A DNA stretch of 64,000 nucleotides from Brassica napus (taxonomy: Eukaryota; Streptophyta; Magnoliopsida; Brassicales; Brassicaceae), in NCBI RefSeq assembly GCF_020379485.1, contig NC_063442.1, positions 11,805,509 through 11,869,508 of the forward strand, in the 5' to 3' direction. Shown piece after piece: positions 62,941 to 64,000 of this stretch. Under the pieces are notes generated by a model that worked only from the letters and a program-made list of their open reading frames with translations, was not told the DNA's origin and searched no databases. Position numbers and translations under genes: made by a program. Numbering within the stretch: the first letter of the stretch is position 1; each line of letters opens with the position of its first letter.

Positions 62941-63564
62941 TTTTGCTTTTATAGTTAATTTTATTTTTTCAGAGTATTTTAATAATATTACGCATATGTA
63001 CATGTCTTATAATGTATATTCCGTAATAGGAGTATATAACAAAATTAGGTTTGTTTCAGAAAATAGGGTGGACTGACTTAAATATAATTAAATTTTTTTT
63101 TAAATTAAATAATTTTTATAAAAAAATTAGGAAGTTTTTTAATCTGTGGTTTTAATCCCTCTTTTCATTTAAGGAAAATTTCTCGAACTTTCTTGATTTA
63201 GCCATATTTTTCTCCAAGATCAAATTTTGAATGAACATAGTATAAGTTACATTGTCTATGTTTATATAAAAATTGAAGAAATAAAAAACTTCTTTATAGA
63301 AAAATGATTATCGAGTGTCAGATAAAAATCGAGGACTATTGAACCACCAGTTTAAATTGTCCCCGCAAGATTTTGTGAATTAGTTTCTTCTAATTGTTTG
63401 CTACTGCTACAATGGACTGGGCAATATGTATTATATTATGGCTTGGTTTTTTATTTTGTTATGCATAAACTATATAACTATTTAAATGAGCAAACAATAT
63501 GTACATTATTGTGTATCAATAATCTATATGTAGAATGTAGACATGTATGAAATGTTGTATACAT

Positions 63565-63649
63565 CCGACCTTAGCTCAGTTGGTAGAGCGGAGGACTGTA
63601 GTAGTTGCAGAATATCCTTAGGTCACTGGTTCGAATCCGGTAGGTCGGA
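63565..63649 (+). tRNA. tRNA-Tyr(GTA), intron-containing
   Basis: Consensus; the last complete tRNA before the window edge, with its spacer cut off at 64000. Confidence 0.94.
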
Positions 63650-64000
63650 AATGTTTTAGTCGAGACGTTTTCATTTTGATTTTGACGTTATGTGTCAGAA
63701 AACTGAATGTGTAATTATGCCAAAAATTGTACGTTATGCAGCTAAATATCATCTTTTAGGTGTCTTATTTTTTTTCAATACTGAATGTGCTAAAGTGAAC
63801 ATTAAAAAGTAATTTCTAAGAGTTATCCTATTATCTATATTCAAACACGAAAACTATAATACAAACTGAATATGCAAAATGTAAATAAAGTTCAATTTGG
63901 AAGATTGTCACATGTGCCAATCAGTTTTTAATGTTGTCTTAAGTGGAAGTTCTCCGCCATTTTCTTGCATGAACTTGTCTTTTAATTTTTATTAATATAA

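Larger units (their letters stand above)
34868..64000 (+). repeat. Tandem Ser / pseudo-Tyr / Tyr tRNA array, ~1.73-kb units
   Basis: Seventeen tRNA-Tyr loci repeat with spacings of 1726-1740 bases from 44515 to 63565. Each full unit holds tRNA-Ser(AGA), about 215 bases later a T-arm-less tRNA-Tyr-like sequence, and about 690 bases later a tRNA-Tyr(GTA), followed by a ~750-base spacer. All loci are on the plus strand. The array begins with a truncated spacer at 34868 and continues past the window. Shorter units arise from deletions at about 35035, 36698, 40018 and 43474. Known from A. thaliana: a Ser-Tyr-Tyr array on chromosome 1 with units of similar size, reported as methylated and largely silent. 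The spacers carry no gene; the recurring short frames (60-91 codons) are consequences of repetition. Confidence 0.97.

Noticed and set aside
34868..64000. CRISPR-like or satellite interpretation of the regular repeats
   Set aside because: Unit length (~1.73 kb), tRNA content and eukaryotic context exclude CRISPR. The unit is a gene-bearing tandem repeat rather than a simple centromeric satellite.

Overview
The window is plant nuclear DNA from a crucifer (Brassicaceae); the genus cannot be fixed from sequence alone. The evidence is intron-rich genes with GT-AG introns, AT-rich spacers, Helitrons of the kind common in Arabidopsis relatives (TC at the 5' end, hairpin and CTAG at the 3' end), Pol III SINEs, and above all a tandem Ser/Tyr tRNA array. 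From memory, the neighbouring genes (MBOAT protein, pectin acetylesterase, RCI2/PMP3 peptide, small one-helix protein, then the tRNA array) resemble the Arabidopsis thaliana chromosome 1 region around At1g57540-At1g57600. That synteny is recalled, not searched.

Layout. 1-2.97 kb: AT-rich spacer, a dispersed repeat, and the probable 5' leader of the first gene. 2.97-6.62 kb (+): a 19-exon MBOAT O-acyltransferase of the HHAT/GUP1 type. 7.0-8.1 kb: adjacent and nested MITEs. 8.80-11.19 kb (+): a 12-exon secreted pectin acetylesterase. 11.2-26.8 kb: a gene desert built from nested Helitrons, hAT-type MITEs and simple repeats; one 3.2-kb Helitron keeps a broken piece of a Helitron replication/helicase protein. 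26.8-27.1 kb (+): a two-exon RCI2/PMP3 membrane peptide. 27.67-30.15 kb (-): a plant aspartic protease with a saposin-like insert, whose first exon is interrupted by a 163-bp hAT-type MITE. 30.8-32.25 kb: a Helitron carrying a SINE. 33.1-33.6 kb (+): a small one-helix protein. 33.9-34.9 kb: LINE and Copia scraps.

34.9-64.0 kb: a tandem array of ~1.73-kb units that runs off the right end. Each full unit reads tRNA-Ser(AGA), a tRNA-Tyr-like pseudogene that has lost its T arm, then an intron-containing tRNA-Tyr(GTA). I count 15 Ser loci, 16 pseudo-Tyr and 17 Tyr, all on the + strand. The left edge (35-42 kb) is decayed: units lack Ser or the Ser-pseudo-Tyr segment, and one Ser-proximal spacer is hit by a Helitron. 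The interior is strongly homogenised, in two sequence subfamilies that meet near 52-53 kb. The short reading frames repeated across the array are by-products of this homogeneity, not proteins.

The most notable points are the uniformly broken middle Tyr gene (the A. thaliana array is described as Ser-Tyr-Tyr), a possible further tRNA relic in every spacer, the Helitron insertion dated against its empty paralogous sites, and the exonic MITE that might be partly removable by splicing. The protein genes are ordinary housekeeping or wall genes with no evident joint pathway.
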